DNA of 36,994 bases from an uncultured Acetobacteraceae bacterium (GCA_937902425.1 CALFNB010000498.1:1-36994); one strand, 5' to 3'; positions 7,834 through 17,437 are shown, counted from the first letter of the stretch. Notes: generated from the letters alone by a model not told the origin. A program made the numbers and translations.

Positions 7834-9630
7834 TTACCGTTCGAGCTCAAGAAAAATCGGCGTGACGGGGTCGATTGTCACGGCCAGCCGCTCCCGCCGG
7901 CCGTAATCGTGGTGCGCGGCGAGGTCGCGCGCGTGCCAGAAGTGCAATTCGACCGTGACGGTTTCCGGCGTACCTCCGGGCGCGCGGCGCTGCAATGCCA
8001 GCAATCGATGTCCACGCGATCGGAACAGATAGCTCTCGACATCGTTGTTCGGCGCCTCGACGCGGAAAACCGGCGCGAGGGTCAGGGCCCTCGGTAAATC
8101 TCCTGGCGAAACGATCGTGGCCGGAATGTTCGGCGCGGCCCGCCGTCGTCCATGCTCATCGAATACTCCGGGCGGCGTGTCGGCGATCACGATGCCTCCT
8201 TTGGCGCGGAAGCTGGCGATCGCGTGGGCCTCCTGGTCCGCCAAGGCGATGCTGTGCGGCAAAATCAGCGCGGCTTCTTGTGGCGGACCGTGCGCCAGTT
8301 GGTCATCGGTGATGAACCGGGGATGCAGTCCCATCCGCGCGAGTGTGTCGGCATATCCGCGCAGTGACACGCGCCAGGCATTGTCCTGGAGTTCGATCTC
8401 GGCCGAGCGGTGCATCCAGGCGTCACCATCGTGGCGATGATCGAGGATCCAGTTCACCCGAAAACTCGCCGGAGAATAAAGGATCGCCACCGAATCATGG
8501 ATCGGTTCCGCATCGATCAGGCGCTGGCCGATCTCGCCGCGCAACGCCGCGAATATCGGGGCATAGGCCGCCGCGCGCGGCCCAGGAGAGGCATCCGGAC
8601 GAACGATGGTGTTGTCCTCGTCCCACAGGATCACGCCGCGCGCGCCACGCAGCACACTGCGCCAGATGCCGTGCAGACTGGCGCTGTCCGCGCCGAAGCT
8701 GGTGATCAGAGGAACGACGCGAGGATTGATCGAGCGGACGAGCGGTAAATTCTCATCACCGTCGTAAATCTCCATGACGTCGACGGCGTGCGCGAGCTTC
8801 GCATAGTCGTAGCCACCCCAGCCGGGGATCTGCACGCCCTCGATCGCGCTGAGCGCATGCGGATCGGCGCGGTGAACGGCGTCGGTGCCGAAGCGCAACG
8901 CATCGGCGAAGGAGCTGTCCATCCAGGCCTTGAAATCGTTCCATGGTGCGAAGTTGTCGCCGGTGCGCCGCATGGTTTCCCGTGTGGTTTCCGGCTGGAT
9001 CGAGTCCCACCCTGTGTACGCGGTGCCCCACTCGGCGTTCAGCGCGGCCAGTGAACCGTACTGTTTCCGCAACCATGCCCGGAACCCGGCGACCGAGGGC
9101 GGCGACAGATCGAAATCCCAGTAAGCCGACAGATCCGCGACCCCGGTTTCGTCGCCAAGCGAGTAATACAGCGGACCGGAGGATTTTTGTCGCAGAACCG
9201 TTTTGGTCAACCGGTCGCCAATGCGCTCTCGCCAGGTTTGATCCAGCAGTGATGGCTCGCGGTACAGCGCCGTGTCATCGCCTGGATTGGCTTTGTACCG
9301 TTCCTGGGCTGCGAGAAAACGCCAGTTCACCGGCTCTCCGGGCGTGTAGCGATGATAGGATGCATAGAAATCGGTGGCGATGTTTTCGATGTACCACCGC
9401 AGACCGGCCTGGCGCGGTGCGGCGGTCTGCTGGTCCAATGGCGTCCCGGTGCCGTCCCGGTCGGCGATGACGGTGACCGCGGTGACCCCAAGCTGGCGTA
9501 ACGTTTGCAACCGCGGCGCGTCTCGCGCCTGCCACTCGATGATCTGGAATGAATCCCATGACGCACAGGCGGGGGATGTCATCAGCAACATCATTACGAT
9601 AACGGAATTACATCGTGTCATTCCATTCAA
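7834..9630 (-). CDS. Secreted beta-galactosidase/GH42-like glycoside hydrolase
   Basis: Signal-like N-terminus; 'YYSLGDETGVADLSAYWDFDLSPPSVAGFRAWLRKQYGSLAALNAEWGTAYTGWDSI' resembles GH42 catalytic region. Confidence 0.65.
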   Translation of the reverse strand: MNGMTRCNSVIVMMLLMTSPACASWDSFQIIEWQARDAPRLQTLRQLGVTAVTVIADRDGTGTPLDQQTAAPRQAGLRWYIENIATDFYASYHRYTPGEPVNWRFLAAQERYKANPGDDTALYREPSLLDQTWRERIGDRLTKTVLRQKSSGPLYYSLGDETGVADLSAYWDFDLSPPSVAGFRAWLRKQYGSLAALNAEWGTAYTGWDSIQPETTRETMRRTGDNFAPWNDFKAWMDSSFADALRFGTDAVHRADPHALSAIEGVQIPGWGGYDYAKLAHAVDVMEIYDGDENLPLVRSINPRVVPLITSFGADSASLHGIWRSVLRGARGVILWDEDNTIVRPDASPGPRAAAYAPIFAALRGEIGQRLIDAEPIHDSVAILYSPASFRVNWILDHRHDGDAWMHRSAEIELQDNAWRVSLRGYADTLARMGLHPRFITDDQLAHGPPQEAALILPHSIALADQEAHAIASFRAKGGIVIADTPPGVFDEHGRRRAAPNIPATIVSPGDLPRALTLAPVFRVEAPNNDVESYLFRSRGHRLLALQRRAPGGTPETVTVELHFWHARDLAAHHDYGRRERLAVTIDPVTPIFLELER

Positions 9631-10937
9631 CCGGCGAGGTCGTGCTTCAGCACCTCGCCGGCGAGATAGAGACTGCCGCAGATCAGCACCCGCGCGGGCC
9701 CATCGCCACGGGGGATGTCGCGTAGTGCGTCGCTGACGAGCGGGCCGGGCCGCGCGATGCCGCCGGAGGCCGCGACGATTGCCTCGATCGGCAGAGCGCT
9801 GTGCTGATCCGGCTCCGCGACAGCCCAGAGCGAGGTGGCCAGAGGGATCATGGGCCGCAGAAACTCCGCGGTATCTTTGGCCTGCTTCATGCCGACGACA
9901 AGATGGATCGGACGGTCGCGCCAGGACGCCAGATGCACCGCGAGGGCCTCGCCGGCGCCGGGATTATGGCCACCGTCCAGCCAAAGTTCCCAGTCCGCCG
10001 GAAGCAGCGATGCAAGCTGCCCGGTCAGGCGTTGCAGCCGCGCGGGCCACTCGGTGGAGGCGATGCCGCGCGCGATCGCCTCGTTTGACACATTAAGGCC
10101 GCTGGCACGCAGGGCCGCGATCGCGATGCCGGCATTGTCGAACTGATGCTGGCCGGGAAGTGACGGACGAGGCAGATCGATCGCACCCGCCTTGTCGGCG
10201 AAGCGAAGTCCGTTCGGGGTTTCAACGATCGACCAGTCGCGCCCGCGTCGCAACAGGGGCGTGCCGATCCGTGTCGCTTCCGCCGCCAGCACCGTCATCA
10301 CCTCATCCGGCTGCGCACCGGTCGCGAGCGGCACGCCCGGCTTCATGATCCCGGCCTTTTCCCGCGCGATCACGTCCAACGTCGGGCCGAGCAACTCGCG
10401 ATGGTCGAGCGAAATCGAGGCGATCGCGCATGCGGCCGGGGGCGGAATGACATTGGTGGCGTCGCCGCGGCCGCCCAGTCCGACCTCGAGGACGCAGAGG
10501 TCGGCGGGTGAGGCGGCGAACAGATGGAACGCGACGGCGGTGATGACTTCAAATACCGTGATGGGTGCGTGGTCGTTCAGCCGCTCGATCTCCGCCATCG
10601 CGGTGGTCAGGTCGGCATCGGAAACCACCGCGCCGGCGACCCGGATGCGTTCATTGAAACGAACCAGATGCGGGGAGGTGTAGACGTGCACCCGCAGCCC
10701 CGCCGCCTCACCCATCGCGCGCAGAAAAGCGCAGGTGCTGCCTTTGCCGTTGGTGCCGCCGACGTGAATGACGGGCGGCAGATGCCGTTCCGGATCGCCA
10801 AGTTTCGCCAGCAGCGCGAGCAGCCGGTCCAGACTGAGATCGATCAGCCTGGGGTGCAGCCCGTGCAGCCGCGCGACAATGCCGTCGATACGTCCCGCGA
10901 CGCTTCCGTCGGCCCGTCCCGACATTCGGCCGCTCAC
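9627..10937 (-). CDS. folC: Bifunctional folylpolyglutamate/dihydrofolate synthase
   Basis: 'HVGGTNGKGSTCAFL', 'VYTSPHLVRFNERI', 'DLCVLEVGLGGRGDATNVI', 'WLDGGHNPGAGEALA'. Confidence 0.95.
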   Translation of the reverse strand: MSGRMSGRADGSVAGRIDGIVARLHGLHPRLIDLSLDRLLALLAKLGDPERHLPPVIHVGGTNGKGSTCAFLRAMGEAAGLRVHVYTSPHLVRFNERIRVAGAVVSDADLTTAMAEIERLNDHAPITVFEVITAVAFHLFAASPADLCVLEVGLGGRGDATNVIPPPAACAIASISLDHRELLGPTLDVIAREKAGIMKPGVPLATGAQPDEVMTVLAAEATRIGTPLLRRGRDWSIVETPNGLRFADKAGAIDLPRPSLPGQHQFDNAGIAIAALRASGLNVSNEAIARGIASTEWPARLQRLTGQLASLLPADWELWLDGGHNPGAGEALAVHLASWRDRPIHLVVGMKQAKDTAEFLRPMIPLATSLWAVAEPDQHSALPIEAIVAASGGIARPGPLVSDALRDIPRGDGPARVLICGSLYLAGEVLKHDLAG

Positions 10938-11800
10938 GCCGCCGCCGGGAGTTCCTTGACGCGCAGCAGGGAAATGATGCGCGCCAGGGTTTCCTTCATC
11001 TTGGCCCGTTTCACGACCATATCGATGATGCCGTGCTGCAACAAATATTCGGCGCGCTGAAATCCCTCGGGCAGAATTTCCCGCACGGTTTGTTCGATGA
11101 CCCGCGCGCCGGCGAACCCGATCAGCGCGCCGGGCTCGGCGATCTGGATGTCGCCCAACATGGCGAACGACGCGGAGACGCCGCCGGTGGTGGGATCGGT
11201 GAGGACAACGATGAAGGGCAGGCCAGCGTCTTTGACCAGCCTTGTGGCGATGACGGTGCGCGGCATTTGCATCAGGCTGATCGCACCCTCCTGCATCCTC
11301 GCGCCACCTGATGCGGTGAACACGATCAGCGGCGCCTGTTGCAGCACCGCGAGCCGTGCCGCCGCGACGATCGCCTCGCCCAGACCGGCGCCCATCGAGC
11401 CGCCGATAAAGGCGAACTCCATGGCGGCGACGACGGCGGGCTGGCCGCCGATGGTGCCGTGACCGACGACCACGGCGTCATCGAGATGGGTCGCGTCGCG
11501 GGCTTCCTTCAGGCGGTCGACGTAGCGTTTGGTGTCGCGGAATTTCAACGGATCGGCGACCGCTTTTGGCAGTTCGATACGGGTGAACGAGTCTTTGTCG
11601 AAGGTCCATTCCAGGCGTTCGATCGCCGTGCCGCGCATGTGATGGCCGCAATCGCCGCATACGCGCATGCTGGCGATGAAGTCTTTGGTGAAGATCATGC
11701 GCTGGCAGCCGGTACACTGGCTCCAGAGATTTTCCGGCACATCACGCCGCGCGAACAAGTTGCGAATTTTCGGGCGGATGACTTCGGTCAGCCAACTCAT
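10934..11800 (-). CDS. accD: Acetyl-CoA carboxylase carboxyltransferase beta subunit
   Basis: N-terminal C-x2-C...C-x2-C zinc ribbon 'WSQCTGCQRMIFTKDF..SMRVCGDCGHHMR', 'FTASGGARMQEGAISLMQMPRT', 'VLTDPTTGGVSASFAMLGDI'. Confidence 0.95.
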   Translation of the reverse strand: MSWLTEVIRPKIRNLFARRDVPENLWSQCTGCQRMIFTKDFIASMRVCGDCGHHMRGTAIERLEWTFDKDSFTRIELPKAVADPLKFRDTKRYVDRLKEARDATHLDDAVVVGHGTIGGQPAVVAAMEFAFIGGSMGAGLGEAIVAAARLAVLQQAPLIVFTASGGARMQEGAISLMQMPRTVIATRLVKDAGLPFIVVLTDPTTGGVSASFAMLGDIQIAEPGALIGFAGARVIEQTVREILPEGFQRAEYLLQHGIIDMVVKRAKMKETLARIISLLRVKELPAAA

Positions 11801-11920
11801 GCGATGGACCTCGTTGCGTTCGGTTCGCGCCGGATTGTTACCGTCATGGCCGGGGCCAACAGGTGCGGCGACGGTGGCGGGACGATGCTTCCTCTCCCCG
11901 TCATTTGCTGTCGCGGCACC

Positions 11921-12001
11921 GTGCTGGAACTACCGGGAAAGGCCGAGAGTAACGGGGCAGCCAGGCCACCGCGACGCGCCTCACCCCGGCAGTTCCAGCA
12001 C
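11921..12001. repeat. Near-perfect inverted repeat (17-bp arms, 47-bp loop)
   Basis: 11921-11937 GTGCTGGAACTACCGGG and 11985-12001 CCCGGCAGTTCCAGCAC are reverse complements with 1 mismatch; right arm is the last codons of the acyl-CoA dehydrogenase gene. Confidence 0.75.
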
Positions 12002-13141
12002 ATTCCTGGCCAGGATATTGCGTTGAATTTCGTTCGACCCGGCGTAGATCGACGCCGGTCGCGACTGCAGGAACAACCCGGTCGGATTGAGTTCCTGATT
12101 GCCCTCCAACGGACCCATGCCAGCACCATACTCGCCCGCGATGTCGAGCATCGTTTCGGTGATGCGCTGGAACAACTCGGTCTGATGCACTTTCAGCATC
12201 GAAACGTCCGGGCCCAGAGGCTCCCGCCGCCGCACTTTCTCGACGAACGTCTCATACAGGTCCTTGTGATCTTCGAGATCGAGCCGCAGTCGCGTGAAGC
12301 GTTGCCGGAAGTCGTCGTCCTCCCACACGCCCATCCGTTCGGCCAGCAGCTTCAACCGTTTCAGCGCATATGCCGCTTGCCGCGGCGAACCGGAGCCGAT
12401 CCGCTCGAAGCTCAACAGAGCCTTGGCCATCGTCCAGCCTTTATTGATGTCGCCGACGATGTTTTGTTTCGGCACGCGCACGTTGTCGAAGAAGGTCTCA
12501 CAGAACTCGTCCGCCATATCGATGTTGGTGATCGGACGGACGGTGATGCCGGGCGTATCCATCGGCACCAGCAGGAAGCTGATGCCCTCCTGCTTCTTGG
12601 CCTGCTTGTCGGTGCGGACGAGGAGAAAAATCCAGTTGGCGTCCATCGCCAGCGAGGTCCAGATCTTCTGCCCGTTCACCACCCAGTGATCGCCCTCCGG
12701 CACCGCCTCGGTGCGCAGCGAGGCGAGATCGGAACCCGCGTTCGGCTCGCTGTAGCCCTGGCACCAGATGTGCTCGCCGGAGCGGATCTTCGGCAGGAAA
12801 TACTCCTGCTGGTCCGGCCGGCCGAAGCGGATCAGCAGCGGGCCGATCATGGTCATGCCCATGTCGTTCAACCGCGTGCAGCCGTGGCGTTCTTTCTCCT
12901 CCAGGAAGATCAACTGCTTGCTGGCGGAGATGCCCATGCCGCCAAACTCTTTCGGCCAGTTCGGGCAGAGCCAGCCTTGATCGGCCAGCTTCATGTACCA
13001 GGGCTTGTTCTCGTTGAAATGCAGCCGCTGTGGCGGGTTACGCAACTCGGGCGGATAACTCGCTTCGATCCAGGCGCGGACATGGGCGCGGAACGCGTCG
13101 TCCGAGAGTTGGTCGAGATCGTCAACGGTGACAGCGGTCAT
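11981..13141 (-). CDS. Acyl-CoA dehydrogenase
   Basis: 'CQGYSEPNAGSDLASLRTEA', 'VNGQKIWTSLA', C-terminal 'SIYAGSNEIQRNILARNVLELPG'; start 13141 (MTAVTVDDLDQL). Confidence 0.92.
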   Translation of the reverse strand: MTAVTVDDLDQLSDDAFRAHVRAWIEASYPPELRNPPQRLHFNENKPWYMKLADQGWLCPNWPKEFGGMGISASKQLIFLEEKERHGCTRLNDMGMTMIGPLLIRFGRPDQQEYFLPKIRSGEHIWCQGYSEPNAGSDLASLRTEAVPEGDHWVVNGQKIWTSLAMDANWIFLLVRTDKQAKKQEGISFLLVPMDTPGITVRPITNIDMADEFCETFFDNVRVPKQNIVGDINKGWTMAKALLSFERIGSGSPRQAAYALKRLKLLAERMGVWEDDDFRQRFTRLRLDLEDHKDLYETFVEKVRRREPLGPDVSMLKVHQTELFQRITETMLDIAGEYGAGMGPLEGNQELNPTGLFLQSRPASIYAGSNEIQRNILARNVLELPG

Positions 13142-13188
13142 GGCACTCTCCCTCGCGCCGAGATCGTAGCCGTTTCGGCGGCGTTCGG

Positions 13189-13653
13189 CTACAGGACGGC
13201 CCCCAGGACGTCTCCCCGGGGCGATATCGGCTGGCTCGCGGCGAGTTGCTTGCGCAATGCCCGCAACTCTTCGAACCGCGCGGTGGCATCGCGCATGATC
13301 GCGGCGATACCGGTCATCCGCCCATCGTCGCCGGTGAACGGCACGATGGTGAATTCCACCGAGATGCGCGTGCCATCCTTGCGCGCCGCCGGCACCGCCA
13401 GGATCTGGCCGTCGCCATATCGGGTCAGCCCAGTACGCATGGTCTCGCGAAAGCCCTGCCAATGACGGTCGCGCAGGCTTGCCGGAATGATGATGTCCAA
13501 TGGCTGGCCCAACGCCTCCGCCGCGGTGAAGCCGAACATGCGCGCGGCGCCGGCATTCCATACGCGGATCAGCCCGGCTTCGTCGGCATGGACGATCGCG
13601 TCAGGCATGCCCTCGACCAGAGTGCGGGCAAAGTGGTCCGGATCAAACGTCAT
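13189..13653 (-). CDS. Stand-alone PAS-domain protein
   Basis: 'GMPDAIVHADEAGLIRVWNAGAARMFGFTAAEALGQPLDIIIPASLRDRHWQGF...RKDGTRISVEFTIVPF...GIAAIMRD'; ends without a recognisable output domain. Confidence 0.85.
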   Translation of the reverse strand: MTFDPDHFARTLVEGMPDAIVHADEAGLIRVWNAGAARMFGFTAAEALGQPLDIIIPASLRDRHWQGFRETMRTGLTRYGDGQILAVPAARKDGTRISVEFTIVPFTGDDGRMTGIAAIMRDATARFEELRALRKQLAASQPISPRGDVLGAVL

Positions 13654-14239
13654 GGTTCCTCCTGGCGGGCGGCAACGTGTCGCGCTGTTCCGTCACCACG
13701 GCATCCATCGGAATGTCGTGAGGTTGCGGGAAGATGGTCTCCTGGGCGCCGAAGTCATGGCCGATGCCGATGACCATCGGCCGCCGCGGCAGCGAGGCCA
13801 GAGTGCGGTCGAAATAGCCGCCGCCATAGCCGAGGCGGTAATTGGCTCGGTCGAAGCCCACCAGTGGCGCCAATATCAGGTCCGGGGTCACCACATCGCG
13901 GCTCGCGGGGATCGGGATGTCCCAGATGCCGCGGTCCAACGGTTCGCCTTGTCGCCAGCGCCAGTATTCGAGGGGTGCCTTGCGGGCAACGACGACGGGC
14001 AGGCAGAGGACAACGCCGCTCCGGCGGGCCAATGCCTCCGCCCATGGCAGCAGATTGATTTCGTGTTTGATCGGCCAGTAGAGGCCGATGGTCGAGTAGT
14101 GCCCGGTCCGGACGAATTCATCCAGCCTCGCCGCGACCGTTCGCGCCGCGCTCTGGCGTGCATCGGGCGGCATCGCCTGCCTCTGAGCCAGCAGGCCTGC
14201 GCGCGTTTCCCTTCGCCACGCTTTCACCGCTTCGTCCAT
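13643..14239 (-). CDS. 5-formyltetrahydrofolate cyclo-ligase
   Basis: 'PDLILAPLVGFDRANYRLGYGGGYFDRTLA' signature of the 5-FTHF cyclo-ligase family. Confidence 0.92.
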   Translation of the reverse strand: MDEAVKAWRRETRAGLLAQRQAMPPDARQSAARTVAARLDEFVRTGHYSTIGLYWPIKHEINLLPWAEALARRSGVVLCLPVVVARKAPLEYWRWRQGEPLDRGIWDIPIPASRDVVTPDLILAPLVGFDRANYRLGYGGGYFDRTLASLPRRPMVIGIGHDFGAQETIFPQPHDIPMDAVVTEQRDTLPPARRNHDV

Positions 14240-14694
14240 CAGCCCGCCATCCTGGGCTCTGCCGGCTGGATCCCCAGCAACGCGGCGAGCTTCGCGCGAG
14301 GCGCAACGAGATCGGCCAGGGTGTAGCGGTCGAGAACAGCCAGAAACGCCGTGAGCGCCTCATGCAGAACGGCTTGCAGCACGCAGTCCTCGCTGATGGC
14401 ACAGCTCGCGGCGTCGTCGAAGCAGGTGACCAGGTCCATATCCACCTCGGTTCGCCGGACCACCGTGCCGAGATTGATGCCGGCGGCGGGCTTGCGGAGA
14501 CGCAGGCCGCCGTTTCGGCCACGGATCGTTTCGATATCGCCGGCCACGCCCAACTGATGCACGATCTTCATCAGGTGAGTTTCGGAGATGCTCCACGTCC
14601 GGGCGATTTCCGCGATCGTCGCCTGACGATCGGCATTCACCGCCAGATACATCAGAGTTCGGAGCGTGTAGTCCGTATAGGTGGAAAGTCGCAT
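14239..14694 (-). CDS. Rrf2-family regulator, NsrR-like
   Basis: 'MRLSTYTDYTLRTLMYLAVN', 'ISETHLMKIVHQLGVAGDIETIRGRNGGLRL', and Cys triad 'CFDDAASCAISEDC'; adjacent truncated globin. Confidence 0.88.
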   Translation of the reverse strand: MRLSTYTDYTLRTLMYLAVNADRQATIAEIARTWSISETHLMKIVHQLGVAGDIETIRGRNGGLRLRKPAAGINLGTVVRRTEVDMDLVTCFDDAASCAISEDCVLQAVLHEALTAFLAVLDRYTLADLVAPRAKLAALLGIQPAEPRMAG

Positions 14695-14698
14695 GCGG

Positions 14699-15118
14699 CT
14701 AACTCGCGCTCAGTTCGTCGGGCGGCATGCCCAGCCTGTGGAACAGCGCAAGCTGGAGGCTGGATGCGATTCGGCGCGCCTTGCTGGTGAACAGCGCGGC
14801 CTGCTCCGACGCGAACAATTCGGCCGCCGTCGCCTCGAACAGCGCCAGCCAGCGATCGAACATGGGCCGCTCCAGGCCGTGGACCGCGTGGTGCACGGCG
14901 ACGGGATTGCCCGAATAGCGGCCGGACGTGAGCATTACCGAGGACCAGAAGCGCCGCATCGTGGCGAGGTGCTCTGGCCATTCCTCCTCGGCGATCGTCC
15001 ATTCGAACGGCGGCGCCAGGATGGGGTCGCGCCGGACGGCGGTGTAAAACCGGTCGATCAGCAGCGCGATCGAGGCTTCGTCGATGATTCCGACGGGCGG
15101 TTCGGCGGTGCATTGCAT
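14699..15118 (-). CDS. Group III truncated hemoglobin
   Basis: 'IALLIDRFYTAVRRDPILAPPFEW...WPEHLATMRRFWSSVMLTSGRYSGNPVAVH' pattern typical of trHbIII. Confidence 0.88.
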   Translation of the reverse strand: MQCTAEPPVGIIDEASIALLIDRFYTAVRRDPILAPPFEWTIAEEEWPEHLATMRRFWSSVMLTSGRYSGNPVAVHHAVHGLERPMFDRWLALFEATAAELFASEQAALFTSKARRIASSLQLALFHRLGMPPDELSAS

Positions 15119-15149
15119 GGTTGACCTTGGGGCATGGAAGGATGATCAG

Positions 15150-15160
15150 AAGTACATCTT
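15150..15160 (-). promoter_or_regulatory. Candidate NsrR-type half-site upstream of the truncated globin
   Basis: Minus-strand AAGATGTACTT matches the described half-site AAGATGYATTT at 10 of 11 positions; 32 bp upstream of the globin ATG. Confidence 0.4.
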
Positions 15161-15224
15161 ATACAACCGCACTCTGAAAAGCAATATCATTCATCCATCT
15201 TTGGGACGGACGTTTTCGGACCGT

Positions 15225-16733
15225 TTACTGGATCGCCAACCCTTGCAGCCGGATCAGCCCATCGGGCACCTGGCGAAACCCAGTGATGGAGGCTTTCAAA
15301 CCGACGATATTGGCGGGTCCCCACAGATAGAGCAGCGGCAGATCGTCACGCTCCCGCTCCCATACTTTGGCGTAAAACGCCCGCCGTTCCTGGACCGGAG
15401 CGACGGTGCGCGCGTCGTCCAGCGTCTTGTCCACCTCGGCGTTCTGGTAATGCCCGTAATTGAACGTGCCGCCGCCGTGCAGCATCTGCCACATGTTGCC
15501 GTCGGGATCGGCGCGGCCGGACCAGCCAATGAGGTAGGCCTCGAAGTCGCCGGCATAGGCGGCCTGCAATGATGAGGCGAACTCCATCGAGCGGATTTTG
15601 ACGTCGAAGCCGGCTTCGCGCGCCATCGACTGGATCACTTCGCCGGCCTGCTGAATATCGGTCTCATTGGTGATCGTCAGCACCACCGGCACCGGCGTCT
15701 TCACTCCCGCCTGCTCCAGCAACGCTTTCGCCTTGGCGATGTCGCGCGCTGGCGGCCGCGGGCTTTCCAGGTAAAACGGCGAGCTGCGCGGATTGGCCTG
15801 CGCCGTCGCGGAATTCATATCGTTGAACACGACCTGTACCAGCGCGTCGCGGTCGATCGAAAGCTCGAACGCGTGGCGTACCAGTTTGTTCTGACCGACG
15901 ATCGAGTTCGCCGCCGCGCCGTTGGCGACATTGAAGGTGATGCCGGTGTACGCCAGCGATGGACTCAGCACGATGCGCAATTTCGGATCGGCCTTCACGG
16001 CGGCGACATCGGTCGGCAGGATATACTCGACGAGGTCCAGTGCGCCCGCCTGCAAGTTCGCCAACCGGGCGGTCGCGTTCACGTTCGGCTGGTAAATGAC
16101 CTCATCGAAATGAATCGAACCATTGTCCCAATAGCCGGGGAATCGTTTCAGCACGATCTTGTCCTGCGCCACCCGCGACTCGAATGCGAACGGTCCCGCG
16201 CAGACCGGATGCAGACCGAATTTGTCGCCCGCCGCCTCCGTCGCTTTGGGGGAGATCATGATGCCCGCGCGGTCGGTGAGTTGCGCCAGCAGCGGCGATG
16301 ACGGCGCGTGCAGGGTCAGCAGAACCGTGAGCGGATCGACCACCTCGATGGATTCGACCGAGTTGATCTCGCCCCGGCGCATGCTGCCTTTGGCGTTCAG
16401 GTCGCGGTTGAGTTTGTACTTCACCGCCTCCGCGTCCAGTTTCTCGCCGTCCTGAAACAGCACGCCGGGACGCAGCCGGATCAGCAGATGCGTGGGGTCT
16501 TTCCATTCGTAGCCGGTCGCCAGTCGCGGAACGATATTCAGTTTCTCATCGATATCGAACAGCTTGTCGCACAGGCCGGCGAACACGATGCGCCCGACAT
16601 AGGACGAGCCGAGCGTTGGGTCGAGCAAATCGGGATCCTGCCGCAAGCCGATATGCAAGGTTTGCGCGGACGCCTGGGTCACGGCGAAGGCCGCGAGCGC
16701 GGCGAGAACAAGTCGTCGCATGGCGTTCCTCAT
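15225..16733 (-). CDS. ABC transporter peptide/oligopeptide substrate-binding protein (family 5)
   Basis: 'LHIGLRQDPDLLDPTLGSSYVGRIVFAGLCDKLFDIDEKLNIVPRLATGYEWKDPTHLLIRLRPGVLFQDG' is typical SBP_bac_5; signal peptide. Confidence 0.9.
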   Translation of the reverse strand: MRNAMRRLVLAALAAFAVTQASAQTLHIGLRQDPDLLDPTLGSSYVGRIVFAGLCDKLFDIDEKLNIVPRLATGYEWKDPTHLLIRLRPGVLFQDGEKLDAEAVKYKLNRDLNAKGSMRRGEINSVESIEVVDPLTVLLTLHAPSSPLLAQLTDRAGIMISPKATEAAGDKFGLHPVCAGPFAFESRVAQDKIVLKRFPGYWDNGSIHFDEVIYQPNVNATARLANLQAGALDLVEYILPTDVAAVKADPKLRIVLSPSLAYTGITFNVANGAAANSIVGQNKLVRHAFELSIDRDALVQVVFNDMNSATAQANPRSSPFYLESPRPPARDIAKAKALLEQAGVKTPVPVVLTITNETDIQQAGEVIQSMAREAGFDVKIRSMEFASSLQAAYAGDFEAYLIGWSGRADPDGNMWQMLHGGGTFNYGHYQNAEVDKTLDDARTVAPVQERRAFYAKVWERERDDLPLLYLWGPANIVGLKASITGFRQVPDGLIRLQGLAIQ

Positions 16734-17437
16734 GTGGGGGGCACCCGGTCGCGGGTGATGGCCGTGTCGATCGAGTTCCGGTCGAGTATGCCCCAGGCGC
16801 TGTCGTTGCCCGGCAGCAAGCGGCGAAACACCGCGAACCGTTCGAGGCTGATACGATACAGGCGGCGTAGCTCGGACAGCGGGTCGGGGTGGTCGTCGGC
16901 GCGGATATCGAGGTCGGGATACGGGTCGTTCGAGGCGATTTTCAGTCCGGCGGATTGTTTGCCGCGCTTGTCGCCGCCGGCTTGCTCACCGGCTTCCAGC
17001 GCGGTCAGCAGGCGCTCGGCCATCGATCCGGAGGCGGACAGATATGCCGCGAGCGTGGCGCGGACGGTGGCCTCGCCGGACAGCATGTTGCCGGCGACCG
17101 ACACGTTCTCCGCGGCGACGTGGCCGGCCCAGGAGACGCAGTTGGCACCGGTGTGTTGGGCGATGCGGCCGGTGGCGTCGAGGATGTGGAACTGGCGTTG
17201 ACCGGCGCCGGGATCGGGCGAGACGAGCGCGGCCAGGATGGCGTCCGGCGGCTCGCCCGCGCGCAGGCGGGGCATGGCGTGGACGGCGTACATCGGGTTG
17301 ACCAGCGCCTGGGTTGCCAGTGCGGCGACCCGGCCCTCCACGAAGGGACAGATGGCTCCGACGGCGAAGAAACGAGAGGCGACGGCGACGCCGATTGTGC
17401 CGGTCGCGGGATCGCGGGCGAGAATGGACCAGGTCAT
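16730..17437 (-). CDS. DUF1028-family (Ntn-hydrolase-like) protein
   Basis: 'MTWSILARDPATGTIGVAVASRFFAVGAICPFVEGRVAALATQALVNPMY' matches the DUF1028 N-terminus; coupled to the SBP gene. Confidence 0.85.
   Translation of the reverse strand: MTWSILARDPATGTIGVAVASRFFAVGAICPFVEGRVAALATQALVNPMYAVHAMPRLRAGEPPDAILAALVSPDPGAGQRQFHILDATGRIAQHTGANCVSWAGHVAAENVSVAGNMLSGEATVRATLAAYLSASGSMAERLLTALEAGEQAGGDKRGKQSAGLKIASNDPYPDLDIRADDHPDPLSELRRLYRISLERFAVFRRLLPGNDSAWGILDRNSIDTAITRDRVPPT

Noticed and set aside
11339-13465. 708-aa plus-strand ORF
   Set aside because: Antisense to accD and acyl-CoA dehydrogenase; composition is that of a shadow frame.
15121-15134. TTGACCTTGGGGCA as an FNR-type box upstream of the truncated globin
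   Set aside because: Only the left half matches; right half is not GTCAA/ATCAA and it lies almost on the start codon.
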